Source: Larix kaempferi
Taxonomy: Eukaryota > Streptophyta > Pinopsida > Pinales > Pinaceae
DNA length: 64,000 nucleotides
Assembly: GCA_027924585.1 (NCBI GenBank)
Contig: BSBM01000442.1
Coordinates: 868,001-932,000 of the forward strand
Reading direction: 5' to 3'
Position numbers and translations under genes: made by a program. The notes under the pieces were generated by a model. It searched no databases. It worked only from the letters and a program-made list of their open reading frames with translations, and was not told the origin of the DNA. This document shows, in pieces, positions 1-11,238 of the stretch; within the stretch, counting starts at the first letter, position 1, and the number at the start of each line of letters is the position of its first letter.

Positions 1-578
1 TCTGGCTCCCATTATCCACAATCAGATGCAATGGATTGCTTTGAAACCATATCTCTGTATGGAATAGGACGGTTCTCGTTCCTCCTCGTTGACGATAGTG
101 GAGGCTTCTGGAGTTGTCGATGTCAAAAGGGTCGTTGTTTCTGGTTCAGATTCTACCAGAGTCTTGTCAAATGACTTGGATGTCGACACTTTTCCAAAAA
201 TTTCTTCCGAGCTTTGCATTCATACGTATCATGCCAAGATGAGTTGTGGTAATCACACCATTTCCCGGTAGGGGGTTTCTTACTACGTTCCCTTTTGTCT
301 TTCTGAGAATGCTTTTTTCCATGATCCTTATTTGTTGGAGTCGACTGAGAAGGTCTTGACTTGTTGAAGTTAGATGGTGCCTTCTTGTTGGGTGGTCTTC
401 CTGTCAGTTTAGCCGCGAAGCATGCTTTTCCCTTCTGTTTGGTTTTGAGTTTGTTGGCATAGTGGAATGCATTCGCGAGCGTGTTGATAGTCAAAAAATC
501 CATCTCCTGCTGAATGTACTAGGACAATCCGCTGACGACAGTTTCTCTTCTTCTTGGACACCAATTCTAGCCATGAGT
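1..578 (-). pseudogene. E0: gag C-terminal part of a Ty3/gypsy element (split by E1)
   Basis: This is the C-terminal half of the Gag of an older Ty3/gypsy element whose pol lies off the left edge. Read on the minus strand, 503-153 holds a basic, Lys/Ser/Pro-rich segment followed by a zinc-knuckle variant at 257-216, with spacing CX2HX4HX4C (the second Cys is His). A frameshift near 195-220 moves the reading into the 219-22 frame, which gives a Ser/Thr/Glu-rich acidic stretch. The N-terminal half of the same Gag lies at 12536-12086, and the two halves read into each other once E1 and one copy of the TGAGT target duplication are removed. The family call rests on the knuckle plus the N-terminal Gag pattern. 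The lineage within Ty3/gypsy was not determined. Confidence 0.75.
574..578. repeat. Target site duplication of E1 (left copy, TGAGT)
   Basis: TGAGT lies directly outside the left LTR of E1 and recurs directly outside the right LTR at 12086-12090. A perfect 5-bp duplication is what Ty3/gypsy integrases leave, so E1 is one unrearranged insertion. Confidence 0.92.
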
Positions 579-1425
579 TGTTGACTCAAACCTAGTCGAC
601 AAGGGTTCCCATCGCTGTCGACACCAACCCACCGCGATCTCCTTGAGCACCGGCCCAGACGGGTTTTACCCCGTCTAGAAACACCCGCGGAACATATGAG
701 GTCTCACCCGAAGCGTTCAAGGGAGAGTGGACGGAACCATGTTTCCTCCGAATGAAGGAGGATGTTTGCGGCAACAATCACTTAACTTATCGCAACATTC
801 AAAGATAGATACATGCATTCCGATTTAACATCATTCATGTTCATAGCATCTTTCAATAGGATCTTTCATCGCAACAAGTAAAACATTAAGAAAACATAGC
901 ATCATTCATGAATCGCAACATGTATTACCATAAAAGATACATAGGGAATTTCACCAACTAGTTCCGTCATGTCATATCACTTTGGAAAAACCCTGATACA
1001 ATATATCTGCAAAACCACCAATAGCTCTTGATCTCAGATACAGACTCAAAGACGTGCACATTTAACATCTAAGGATCCATACTAAGATGATTCAACACTT
1101 ACAACTTATCTCTATATATAGGCTTCAGCCTTTACAATGCTTGTCCACTTACTAACAACTTCCTAACCGACACTTTGGACAAATGACCCAAAATCTAACT
1201 GACGCGGTCCAAATGACCCAAAAACCCGCATATTGCGGTACAACTGACTCAAAAATACATAATATGTGGTCCAAATGACCCAAAACCCACAAACTGCGGT
1301 CCAATTGACCAAAAATGCATAAAATAATCTTCTTTGCACCCAGGTTTCCACCTTCCGTGACATATTCTGATGTGTCGCAGCATCAGTGACGCTGTGATGC
1401 TACCTTACCAAACCGCCTGCGAACA
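579..1425 (-). repeat. E1 3' LTR
   Basis: This 847-bp terminal repeat matches 11239-12085 along its full length. It begins TGTTGACTC and ends GCGAACA on the plus strand. It contains a short internal repetition built on 'caaatgacccaaaa...' at about 1180-1310, also present in the other LTR, and a TATA-like CTATATATAG at 1112-1121. Confidence 0.93.
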
Positions 1426-1435
1426 GGCCCCCAAC
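1426..1435 (-). other. E1 polypurine tract (short)
   Basis: Directly upstream of the 3' LTR the minus strand reads GTTGGGGGCC. It is a short G-rich tract in the expected position. It is weak but the only candidate. Confidence 0.45.
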
Positions 1436-1827
1436 ACAATCTTGTGGCTCGCCCTCGAGCCACATCGGCAAGACATAGTGTACTCTGTGGTCTTGACTTT
1501 GAAATCCTCGTACTGCTGCTCGACCGTCGTCACCATTTCCTTTGCTACTGTAGCCACTTCCTGACTGTCGATGACATCCTAGGGCGATGGGTGCTCGATG
1601 AGCTTCGCGGCCACTTGTTGACGATGTTCCTGCACTGTCTGGAGAACTTCACCAGCCTTTGTCATGAACTGACCGCCAACATCTTGGAACTCCTTCAGCT
1701 GCGTAGCGCGCTTCTTTTGTCACTCATCGGCCTTGGCAACGCACTGCTACAAGTCTTTTAGATTTGCAGACTTGGAAACCTGCTCCATGGGTGGCATCAC
1801 GCACATTGCCGCCTTTAGTGTCGCCAA

Positions 1828-3774
1828 CTACCCCTCGCCTTTAGTATTAACGTTTATGGTCACCTTCTTCAACTGTTGCAGCAATGCGTTTAAATCCTTT
1901 TCATCAGTCACAATCGCAGTTAGGGGAACCTCCACATTCCTGACCCGCGGCTCGGTGTTGATTGTGCCAACAGGTGGTTCCACTGCTTTTTCAGGTGCCT
2001 TCCTTGAAACCATATCACACAAGGAGTCCATACGAGCAGTGAGCGCATGGAAACCTTCATTTGTCTTCATTGTCATCTTGTGAGCCGTTGCAGTGGATGG
2101 ATCAGTAATTGATTTTATTAGTCGGCCCAACTGCGCTTCCGTCGACAGGGGCATCCCACTGATTGTCGCAAGGTCCTGATGCCCTTTTGTCCTATTTTCT
2201 TCGAGGGCCAAGTCACTGTCGTCATCTGTTGGTTTCCTTATGGATTCTTGATCTGAGTCACGATGACTCCACTCGTCCTGCGCCGATAGGCGATCATCTG
2301 GGCCTTTCACCGGTTCTCCAACCTCAATCTCGACCAACCCCATGGGTTCGCGCCATCCCTCAGGCCAATCATTCATGATAGCCTCCAACTCCGCCGTCGT
2401 CACCTTATATGGTGTCAGCAACCATTTCCTATCTGGGTCACGACGAGCTTGCACATAAATTGCATGCGGTCGAATTGCAAACACCATGACCGACTTAAAC
2501 TGTGTCGCGGTTTCTTCGGACAAGCGGGGTACCTATGTCGCAGCCGCACAGAGCATCTCATAGTATAACCAGAACAGAAACACACATTCTCTAGTCCGCT
2601 CTTGTTCTCGGATAAACCACAGGTTTTGATACCGCGCGTCGCGACGCTCTTTCACGGCGTCAACCTCCATACCATGTTATACGTTGGGCTCTTTCCAGGT
2701 CACGAATGCAATCAATAGCAGAAGCCCGCTATATGTGAATGAGCGCTTACCCGCTTGAACTGCCATAACATCCTCTGTCAACTGATTCAGTAGAAACAAC
2801 GACCAGTTCATCTGTACTCCGGTCGCACACTGCTTGGCACATGCCACAATTCCTGAATTACACTGATTGGGTCGACCACCCCTTACCACTTTGCAGGAAA
2901 GTATCTTGGTGCCGGTGAGCACCACCTTATCATTGATGCTATTGGTGCGGTACCCACGGCCATCCTTCTCCAAGGCATAGCGCTTGACCAACTGCGTGGC
3001 CAACTTTTTGTCGTTCTCCTTTCCTCAGAAATACTGCGACAGGTCGACCCCATCCTTCAGCAACCCGGTAATATCTGCGATCAAGTGCACCATGATGGGA
3101 ATTGCGTCGTCCAGCCACAATGTACCGCCGTGAAAGCAGGCCAACAACTGCTTCACACATGCATTGACCTCTGACAGTCATCCAAAATGTGGCATATTGA
3201 TAAGGCCAAGCAAGCCTGCCTGTTTCAAAACCCGTGCCCAATCACGTGGAACCGGCTTACCGCTCAATTGTGATACTGGCTCATAAGGGTCCGACGTAAT
3301 CTCCTTGTACGCCACCATATCATGGTCGTCGTATTTCAGATGCATCAGTGCTGGCCCGATGTCAACAGAGCACTCCATTCCTACCGGTAACGCAGGCATT
3401 CGCAAGGTGTACTTGTTATTCTGTTGCACCTTCCAGGAAGGCACCCCAAGCCGACTGGGGGGGATATACCCCGGGATATCAGTGGCCGAGAGTCCTTCCC
3501 ATGCGGAAGGCTCATCAATCCGGTGGCTGGATGGCCCTGCTTCCCCTTGAGCTTCAACCACCACAGCAGTGGAGGATCGAAGCTGACACTTGCTCAGCGG
3601 TGACTCGGAATGCTGACCTCCCCGACGCTTCTTAGCAATCACCGACACTCCAACCGGCATGTTTGCAACTTCTGCCTCAAGATTGATGTCTCCCGCAGAC
3701 TCGACCTCTTCCTCAACGGCAACCGGGACGAAAGGAGACTCTACTTCACTGCTAATCTCAACTGTTTCCAGCAT
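1828..3774 (-). pseudogene. E1 accessory ORF downstream of integrase, unknown function
   Basis: A single minus-strand frame of 649 codons from an ATG at 3774-3772 to 1828, in the element's sense. Only four in-frame stops break it (3180-3178, 3027-3025, 2679-2677, 2535-2533) and I find no indels. The N-terminal ~110 residues are acidic and low-complexity with a basic KKRRGG patch. The middle (about 3400-2560) looks globular, with a GGTLWLDDAIPI...ITGL block, RGYRTNSINDKVV and a hydrophobic SGLLLLIAFVTW. The C-terminal third is charged and ends in a likely coiled-coil. It is not Gag, Pol or a recognisable envelope: there is no signal peptide and no clear membrane anchor. Extra ORFs in this position are known from Tat/Ogre- and Athila-type elements, but I cannot equate this with them. 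Confidence 0.7.
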
Positions 3775-4293
3775 ACCTCACATGACGTTCTCAATTGATC
3801 ACTGACGTAATTAACAGACCCACTCAATGCTCAACAATGACACTCTGCGAGTTCAACTGAACCTTGCCCAACTCGCAACTGCACTCCTCAGGAAACAACG
3901 ATACTTTACAACACTGCACAATCACACTTAACAACTGAATTCTTGGTGCCTTCTGACCAACTTCGACCCATTCTTATAGCGTCAAACCTGATCCTTCATA
4001 ATCATTACTAAATCCGCATTAACTCGACTGAAATTCTGTATTAATGATGCAAATCCGTCGTTGATCCTGTCAGTCGATCGTCCGGATCTGCCATTAATGC
4101 CCATCATGCAAACCCGCTCCGTTAATTAACTGTCTCCGCTCTTGGAATTTATTGCTTGATTTGACCCAGTCGCAATGCAGCCACTGTTGCGGACCGCTCC
4201 TAACTTATAGCACAAGCCTCCCTGCCTGCGCATTCTCGTCTCTGTCGGTGCGCCATCCTGCCACTGATCAACTTGCATTTTTTTTTATGCGAC
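3775..4293 (-). other. E1 spacer between integrase and accessory ORF
   Basis: About 520 bp without recognisable coding. An in-frame stop (TGA at 3780-3778) precedes the ATG of the accessory ORF, so that ORF is separate from pol and would need its own subgenomic or spliced mRNA. I did not identify splice sites. Confidence 0.6.
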
Positions 4294-5425
4294 TCAGGCA
4301 TCGTGTTGTTCCAAGCCCAATCGATAGGGCTTCAACCTACTACCATTAATCAACTTTGGGAGCATCGCTCCATCTAACTTCTACAACTGTATTGCACCTC
4401 CTGAAGTGATGCTACTAATGTGATACGGACCAAGCCAATGCATCTGCAATTTTCCTGGATGTTTCATAAACTTGCTGTCATACAACAGCACTAAGTCACC
4501 CTGCTAAAACTGTTTGTTTTTGATGTGGCGATTGTGCCAAGCCTTCTGACGATCTTTCTCCACCCCTTGGTGGAATCCTGCAATAAAGCGATCTTCCTCC
4601 AGCTGTATTAACTGTGTTAGACGTTCTTCTAATGCTGTTGCATCATCCATACATGTCACTGCCACTATGCGCAGACTCGGAACAATGTACTCCATTGGCA
4701 TAATCGCTGGTTTTCCGTATACTAACTTGAATGGTGTATGACCCGTCAATCGTTTACATGTGGTGCGATATGCCCCCAACACTGCTGGTATTTTAAGATC
4801 CCAGTTATCGTGGTTCGCATTGCACACCTTTGTCAACGCATGCTCCAATACCTTGTTGAAAGATTCCACTGTGCCATTTGCCTGTGGATGATACAGCGTA
4901 CTCTTCCGTCAATGCGCTGATGGTGCGATTGAGAAAGTGGCTGCCTTGATCACTCAACAATATCTTGGGGCAGCCGAAGTGAGTGACAATGTTGTCAAAC
5001 AAAAATCGCATGGCTGTAGCCACGAAACAGTCAGTGATTGGTGCCGCTTCCGCCCATCGGGTCAAATAATCTGTTGCCGTGAGGATGTATCTTGCACCAA
5101 TGCGCTTCCCCGGTGGATTGATTGGTCCTATGAAATCTATTGCCCATTTGTCGAATGGCTGCAGTGTTAACTGAGGCATCAGTGGCATCTCATCCCACCT
5201 GGATGGCTTTCCAGTCCTCTGACAAACATCGCAGAACCATGCATAGTTTGTCGCATCGTTGTGCAGTGTGGGCCACCAAAGCCTCGCCCGCAGCACCTTC
5301 CTGGCAGTCGCACGACTGCCATAGTGTCCTCTAGCCACTCCTGCATAAGCTTCTGACAAGGTCTGTGCTTGCTCATGTGGCAAAACACACCGTTGCAATA
5401 TCTCATATGCACCTAATTTGTACAA
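4294..5425 (-). pseudogene. E1 pol: integrase
   Basis: Inserts the cDNA into the genome. The N-terminal zinc-binding region is visible (EAYAGVARGHYG then FCDVCQRTG), but the first His of the HHCC set is Tyr. The catalytic core has the first Asp in WAIDFIGPI, the second in LLSDQGSHF, and the Glu in the HPQANGTVESF block at about 4880-4850. A one-base-type frameshift near 4905 separates the two parts. After an in-frame stop at 4506-4504 the C-terminus continues with LQMHWLGPYHI, a GPY/F-type module, and ends at the TGA at 4296-4294. No chromodomain follows. Confidence 0.88.
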
Positions 5426-5440
5426 CTTGCCTGCAATGAG

Positions 5441-6640
5441 CTAGAAATCTGCATTCTTGACCACCAACTGCTTCTTATGACTAGTAGTGAACTCTTCTGG
5501 TGTGGTACCTGTCGCCAGAAATTGAATGATTTCTTCAAAATAGCCATCGGCTACTCCAACCTTAAATAGTTGCGCATCAGGTAACCCGTCTTCAATGTTA
5601 GTTGGCTCCTCTCTTTTTTCCATCCGCAATAGATGATCTTGTTTCCATCCGCGATAGATGATCAGGGCCAGCATTCAACCGCCCTGGCTTCACAATTAAT
5701 TCAAAATCAAACTCCTGAAAAAGAAGTAACCATCGGCAGATCTTCCCCCCCAACAAAGGCTTATTGACTAGGTATTTCAACGCGGAGTGGTCTGTGAACA
5801 TCTTAAAATGGCCTCCCAACAAGTAATGGCGAAACTTCTGCAGCGCATAGACCATCGCCAAGCCTTCCCTCTCTATAGTAGTGTATAATTCCTTTCCGCG
5901 GATGACAACTTCCGACTTGGGAAAGCGATAGGGTGATTAAGATCCCCCTCTCCTGGTTGCGCCAATACCACACCGAGTGTAATCAACGATGCATCGACAT
6001 GAACATGGAACTCTTTACTCCAGTCTGGAAATACTAGGATTGGTTCCGAAGCCATCTTTGCCTTCAGCGTCTCAAAGCTATCCTGACACTCAGGGCTCCA
6101 TTGAAATACCACATCTTTCTTCAATAGCTTCTCCATAGGGGCGGTGATTGCTGCATATCCCCTGATGAACTTGCGGTAATACCCAGTATGCCCCAAAGTT
6201 GCCCTCAACTGCTTAACATTAGACGGCGGTGTTAGGCTCAAAATAAGCACAATCTTTGTTGGATCGACAAACAATCCTTGTTTGCACACAATTTGACCTA
6301 GCAATATCCTAAACGGTGCACAAAAGATGCATTTATTCAAATTCAACGATATCTGATGCTGTCGGCATTGCTCAAGCATCAACCACAGATTGGCCATATG
6401 ATCACGGATCAAACCTTAGGTTGTCCAATCATCCATGTATACTTGCAAAAACTTCTGAATAAAGTTCTGGATTGCAGCAACAACGACCCGCGAGAAAATC
6501 GCAGGTGCATTCTGCAACCCAAACGACATCATGGTATACTGAAAACAACCCCATTCTGTCACAAAAGTTGTCTTGTGGCAGTCTTCCTTTGCAATACGGA
6601 TCTGATGATAGCCTGAAAACCCATCCGTGAAAGAGTACAT
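5441..6640 (-). pseudogene. E1 pol: RT palm/thumb and RNase H
   Basis: Reverse transcriptase core: motif A FTDGFSGYHQIR keeps its Asp, then FGLQNAPAIF, then the catalytic YMDD at 6439-6428. The connection, RT thumb and RNase H follow in the same frame to about 5880 (GYYRKFIRGYA, then the RNase H start HVHVDASLITLGVVLAQ). A small indel at about 5878 shifts the frame for the rest of RNase H (MFTDHSALKYLVNK). A 25-bp tandem duplication at 5617-5666 then returns it to the original frame, giving PTNIEDGLPDAQLF to 5441. In-frame stops are also present. It belongs to one polyprotein with protease and integrase. Confidence 0.88.
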
Positions 6641-6643
6641 CTC

Positions 6644-7993
6644 CTAGCCGCCCACACCTTCGAGTACTTCATCAGTAAACGAGGTCGGAAAGGGATCATG
6701 CAAGCAGGCATCATTCAACTTCCACAAATCAACACAGATGCGCACCTCGTCGGTCTTCTTGTCCTGCACCACCATAGGACTGATCCATTCTGACTCTTTC
6801 ACCGGTTCAATGATACCAACATCCAACATGCGATCAAGTTCTACCTTGACCCTCTCCTTATGTCGCAGATTCAGCCGGTAGGGTCGCCACCAAATCAATT
6901 TAGCATCTGGTTTCAAGGGGATCTTCATTTCACGTAAATCACCCAAAATACCTTTAATCTTTGAGAACTTCTTAGGAAAGAGGTCTTGGAATTCATGCAG
7001 CAAATCAGTAACCTTTCCCATCATCTCATCATCCCAATTATCTCCAACATTCGCAAACTTGGGAGTGGCCTTCGTCCCAATATTGATCTTACGGAGCTTC
7101 AATGGCCTGCTCATCGGATCACTTGGCGCAGCAGGTGCTATCACATCGCGACTTCCTTCAGACTCAGGAATATTGACATTCCGTGGATCATCACCGTCTT
7201 TGGGCCCACCGGTGATATTGTAACATTCCAACAGGGATTTCATCTGGAAGTGCGCATGCGGATCCGCTGGATATGCTACGGGGAAAACCTTCAAAACTAC
7301 ATCGCGGATGAGTTGCAAAGCATTATTGACATCAGGGTTGGCATCTGCGAAAGTAAACGTATGAGTGAAACAGACTATCAACTCCACCCAAGTGGTAATT
7401 TCTCCTCGCAACTCAGCTGCAGTGTACCACGAGTGCGGTATCTCATCTAAAGTATGAATAAAGGCATGGACCCACTCATCTCGCAGTCGTGATGCCCATA
7501 ATGTCTGGCACTCCCTTATATGACTGCCAGGGTTATTTCGACCATCATATTTCCCTCCGTGGTAGACCTCGGTATCGCCAAAGCGAACCGTCATCAATCT
7601 TCTGCACTGTGACCATTCATTAATTGATTTCTTATGTGTCGCCCACCAGCATGCTGGAGCAACCTTTAGTGCTTCCTCCAATGCCAGCAATCGCTGTGGT
7701 CCTGAAACTCGTTCCTCAAATTCTGTCAAAAAGTCGGACATACCAGGCAACCCCTCATAGACTGGTAGTGTGACCGTTTCCGTTGCAACGCGGCATAATG
7801 ATTGCGTGACTAATCCACATTTGTGGAGCGATACCTTGTGAAAGCGGTTCTGCCAGTGTTCTAACGCATCATTAGAGTCAGAAGACGCAGAGCTCTCACT
7901 GCGCCATCCAAGCTCACCGTTGGCAGTCGGATGAATATAGGCTTCAGCAATGTTGAATGCATGGTCCCATCCACTGGGATATTCATCCTTCAC
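6644..7993 (-). pseudogene. E1 pol: Gag-like domain followed by RT N-terminus
   Basis: The longest intact stretch of E1 pol, 449 codons in the protease/RT frame. Residues ~75-220 contain a second retrotransposon-Gag-like region (FLTEFEERV, then a WW.THK.SI..W block, then RFG, then a region with two conserved Trp and an FxHTFTF end). Residues ~225-300 form a linker. From ~residue 340 the RT fingers begin: IPLKPDAKLIWWRPYRL, then EPVKESEWISPMVV and RICVDLWKLN. A Gag-like domain between protease and RT is not part of the standard Ty3/gypsy plan. The stop after the terminal GVGG is followed in the same frame by the rest of RT, so it is a point mutation. Confidence 0.75.
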
Positions 7994-8008
7994 TGGCTCA
8001 ATGTATCA

Positions 8009-8400
8009 TCGTCCTTCAGCCGGATCCAACGGGGCTATGACTCTGAGATCGCGGTTTTCAAAAGTCATCATCCGCCGCTTGAAGTTGATTACCACTCCAC
8101 TATCATTATCCCATCCGATCCCCAGCAATGCGGGATACGAGATTACTCCTTCAACTGCCTTAATGACATCGAAGTCAGCATAGGTCTTCATGCCCTCAAT
8201 GTCCACCACCAGACGTGGGACTCGCCCAATCGGCGTCACTTTAGCTTAATTAGCTAACCGGAGTTGTACAGGAGACCAGCTCAACGGGGGGCTCCCCATT
8301 TTCTGCCATGCATGCTTGGTTAAGATGTTGACATCTGAACCAAGATCTAGATTTAACTGAATCGACATTGTAGTCCCCAATTTGTTTATTCATTCGCATC
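8009..8400 (-). pseudogene. E1 aspartic protease (retropepsin) domain
   Basis: Cleaves the Gag-Pol polyprotein. The frame is shifted relative to Gag and overlaps its C-terminal ~150 bp. The active-site region reads LDLGSDVNIL, with Asp-Leu-Gly codons at 8347-8339, the plant Ty3/gypsy variant of the D-S/T-G motif. An in-frame stop near 8250-8245 breaks it. The flap and C-terminal part follow (8239-8009), including the YPALLGIGWD block typical of this protease type. The overlap suggests that Pro-Pol was made by ribosomal frameshifting, but a later small indel cannot be excluded from one copy. Confidence 0.75.
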
Positions 8401-11220
8401 TCCTTACCTATCTTCCGCCGCTGTAAGGAGTTTACCTTGGACTCCTGCCGTCCCCTAGCTGGACGCTGCAACCCTTCAATCTCATCCAGAGCAGCAGGAT
8501 CCCTTGCCAACAATAAGCAGCTCTTAAGAAACTTCTACAAGGTTACGGACTGCGCGGATGGACCTCCCTCGGAAGTAGTATAAAAAACAGGGGGCATGTC
8601 GCAGATGACAGCTTTACCGCGATCCTAGTCCATCGCATAACGTGCCTGAAAGAACTTATCACACTCGGACTCAACGTCAAATGATACCTTCTTCTGCTCG
8701 ACCAATCGAATGTCCCCGCCTGTTATTACACCTCCCCTCGTGATGACCGTGACAGCCGCATCTTGTGGTCTTGGCTCCGCAGAAATTGTCACAACATTCG
8801 CACCCTGATTCTGATTCAATGGTGGATTCCCTGGCTGGTTCACGTTCTAATTAGTATTCTGATTTGGGAATTGGTTCTGGTTGTGCACTGGTTGCTACAC
8901 CTGATTCTGTATTGGCTGCTATGCTTGGTTCTGATTCTGCAACTGTGGAACATTCCCTACCTGCCATCGCGCAATCAACTGTGGGCAGTTCTCTACTGTA
9001 TGGTCTGTAACAAAGAAAAATGTACACTGTGTCTGCAATAGTGGGCAATCGCGTTGATAGTGTCCGCATACCGCACAGTGATAGCATTGCACAGGTCCGC
9101 GACCTCCTCATCCTCTGCTGCGACCAAATTCTCCACCACGTCCACCCCGGAATCCTCCATGAAATACACCCTGCTGTTGGTACTGCTGTTGATTGTACTG
9201 TTGCTACATCGGAGCTGGTTGCATGCCCTACCCTTGCTGCGCATACTACGGTTGCTGAATGTATTGTGGCTTCTGGGGAGCCATTTGGATCAGAGCATAT
9301 TGCGGCACAAACTGCTATGGTTGTTGCTGCGATACAAACTGTACCTGCAGTTGGGCTACCTGCAGCTGTGGTTGTGGTTGTTGTACAGCACGTTGGTCAT
9401 CCTTTACATAGAATGCATCGTACGTTCTCTCATGAAGAAACCCATATGCCCGACAATATTTGTCGTCATGTCCCACAGATTTACAGAAAGTACAATATAG
9501 ATTCATCGGTTTGGTGACCATCTTCTGCATGTATGGGAATTCCTCATGGCAGTGCCCAAATACCTGACAAACGTGACACCATGGCATGCCACCACCATTC
9601 AATGGGTTGGGTGCCCCCGAAGCCAAGTAGTTGCGGAAGTCAGGGCAATTGTACTTAGTATGACCTTCCCCTCGACATCGCGTACACCATACTTCTTCGC
9701 GCTGCTCCTTTCCCTTCTTCAGATCTTGCAGCTGTATTGTCAAGTTAGCCAGCTATGTCTGTATCTATGAAATCCCAGCTGCATTTTCCCCAATGGGCGA
9801 CGCTTCCATCCGCATTGCAATCTCCAAAGCTTCATTGGGCGTCAAGATGTTCTGCTGCATCAGTGGTAGTCGAATGTGCGGTAGTAGTGCCGCGATGAAC
9901 CACTCTTTGTGTTGGACAACACTCATATCAAAACTAACCCTCACCATCAACGTCTTAAACTGTTGATCAAAATCCCACACTGTCTCATTGGGATACTGCT
10001 TAATTTCTTTCAATTCTGTAATATATTGTGCTTCAGACTTGGGTTTTCTAAATTATGCAATTAGACCATCCCTGATGTCGTCTAGTGTCTTCTCTGGAGC
10101 TCCTGTAGGGACCAGAACAAACTTCATAAACTAATCTAATGCGCGACCTCGCAGAGTTGTTGCTAACTGTCCTTTCTTAGCATTATCATCGATAATCTAT
10201 TTTATGGTCCATATTGCTTCACACAAAAACTAGTACTTCTCTGGGTTATCTGTCCCATTCCCATGGAACAGTGGCAACTTACCATCATCGCCCGCCATCC
10301 TGGGCTTCCTTCCTGTAGTCGCTGAACTACTAGCAATCAAGTTTTGTTGACCCAGTGGGGTCGAAGTTCTGTTTCTTACCGGTTGACAGATAGTGAGCGG
10401 AGGTGTGGGTCCGTTGCTGCTGGGGTTTGGTCCTACCTCTATCCTGGGCGTAGCATGGTTGACCTTGTCTGAACTGTGAGGTCTCTTCGTCCTGTATGGT
10501 CTTCCTTCGTGAACTTGCGGTTCGATCGCAGCAGGACCTTCTCCTATCCTCTGCCTCTTTTCCTGTCAAAACCTCGCTCCTCCCTTGTAAGACAACTCTC
10601 TTCCTCGGCTTCGCTCACAGTCCCGTCATGACCTACACCCATCTACCCCTTATCAGTCCATGTACCGCCCCCCAGCCGTCGCGATACCCACGGCCTCCGC
10701 CCACCAGGATTTTTACTGATCTAGGTGCATCTTCAATATACCCTTCTCACAAATAAGCATCTTAATGGACAGTTGAAGCGACAGCAAAAACATTTCCCGG
10801 GGTTCGCGGAAGAAATATCTTTCAGCTTCACTATAGGACTTTTGCGTATCAACCGCAAATTCAATGATATATCCTTCCAAGATGCTATCAAGCCGCACTT
10901 CGACAGCCCGTGACGCTTTGTTGTCAACTTCCTATAGTTCTTGGATCAACTCCGGGGTCCAAGTTGTCGGCTCACCGCCTTGGTGGTTCCTCTTTTGAAA
11001 TGTCAACTTCGCCAACCACTCGAACAAAAGAACCGAGAATTCACAGAAAAACCATTAATGCGGACCTTTGTGAATATATCTGTCCACCCATTGATCCACT
11101 GTCAGTCGAGTGTTCCGACTTTCTTCTTCAGCAAATTCCTGCAAATTCTAATCAAACCAGCTTTGTATCTCTGGTTGCGTTGGATGCCACAACATATGCT
11201 CCTTTCACTTCGCACACGGT
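8250..11220 (-). pseudogene. E1 Gag with zinc-knuckle array and N-terminal extension
   Basis: Structural capsid/nucleocapsid protein. One minus-strand frame can be followed from just after the primer-binding site to the stop at 8250, broken by several in-frame stops. The recognisable capsid part starts at an ATG at 10298 and contains a typical retrotransposon-Gag stretch (10013-9765). Then follow knuckles at 9686-9645, 9578-9537 (last Cys changed to Phe), 9494-9453, 9086-9045 and a degenerate one at 9026-8985 (second Cys changed to Phe), spacing CX2CX4HX4C. Gln-rich and Arg/Gly-rich linkers lie between them. Upstream of 10298 the same frame codes for a further ~310 residues: a folded-looking part at about 11220-10713 and a basic linker. 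The translation start is therefore uncertain, either 10298 or near the primer site. The end overlaps the protease frame. Confidence 0.8.
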
Positions 11221-11236
11221 CTGGGAAACGAAACCA
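11221..11236 (-). other. E1 primer-binding site
   Basis: Two bases after the 5' LTR the minus strand reads TGGTTTCGTTTCCCAG. It starts with the TGG expected from the CCA end of a tRNA primer and sits in the right place. I could not assign the tRNA from memory. It is not the initiator-Met type seen in other elements here. Confidence 0.6.
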
Positions 11237-11238
11237 TT

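Noticed and set aside
1828-3774. E1 accessory ORF as an envelope gene
   Set aside because: There is no signal peptide, no membrane anchor near the C-terminus and no glycoprotein-like Cys pattern. One short hydrophobic patch is not enough.
9020-9517. Long open frames on the plus strand opposite E1 Gag
   Set aside because: They are antisense shadows of the Gln-rich and Arg/Gly-rich Gag segments, whose codon bias keeps the other strand open.
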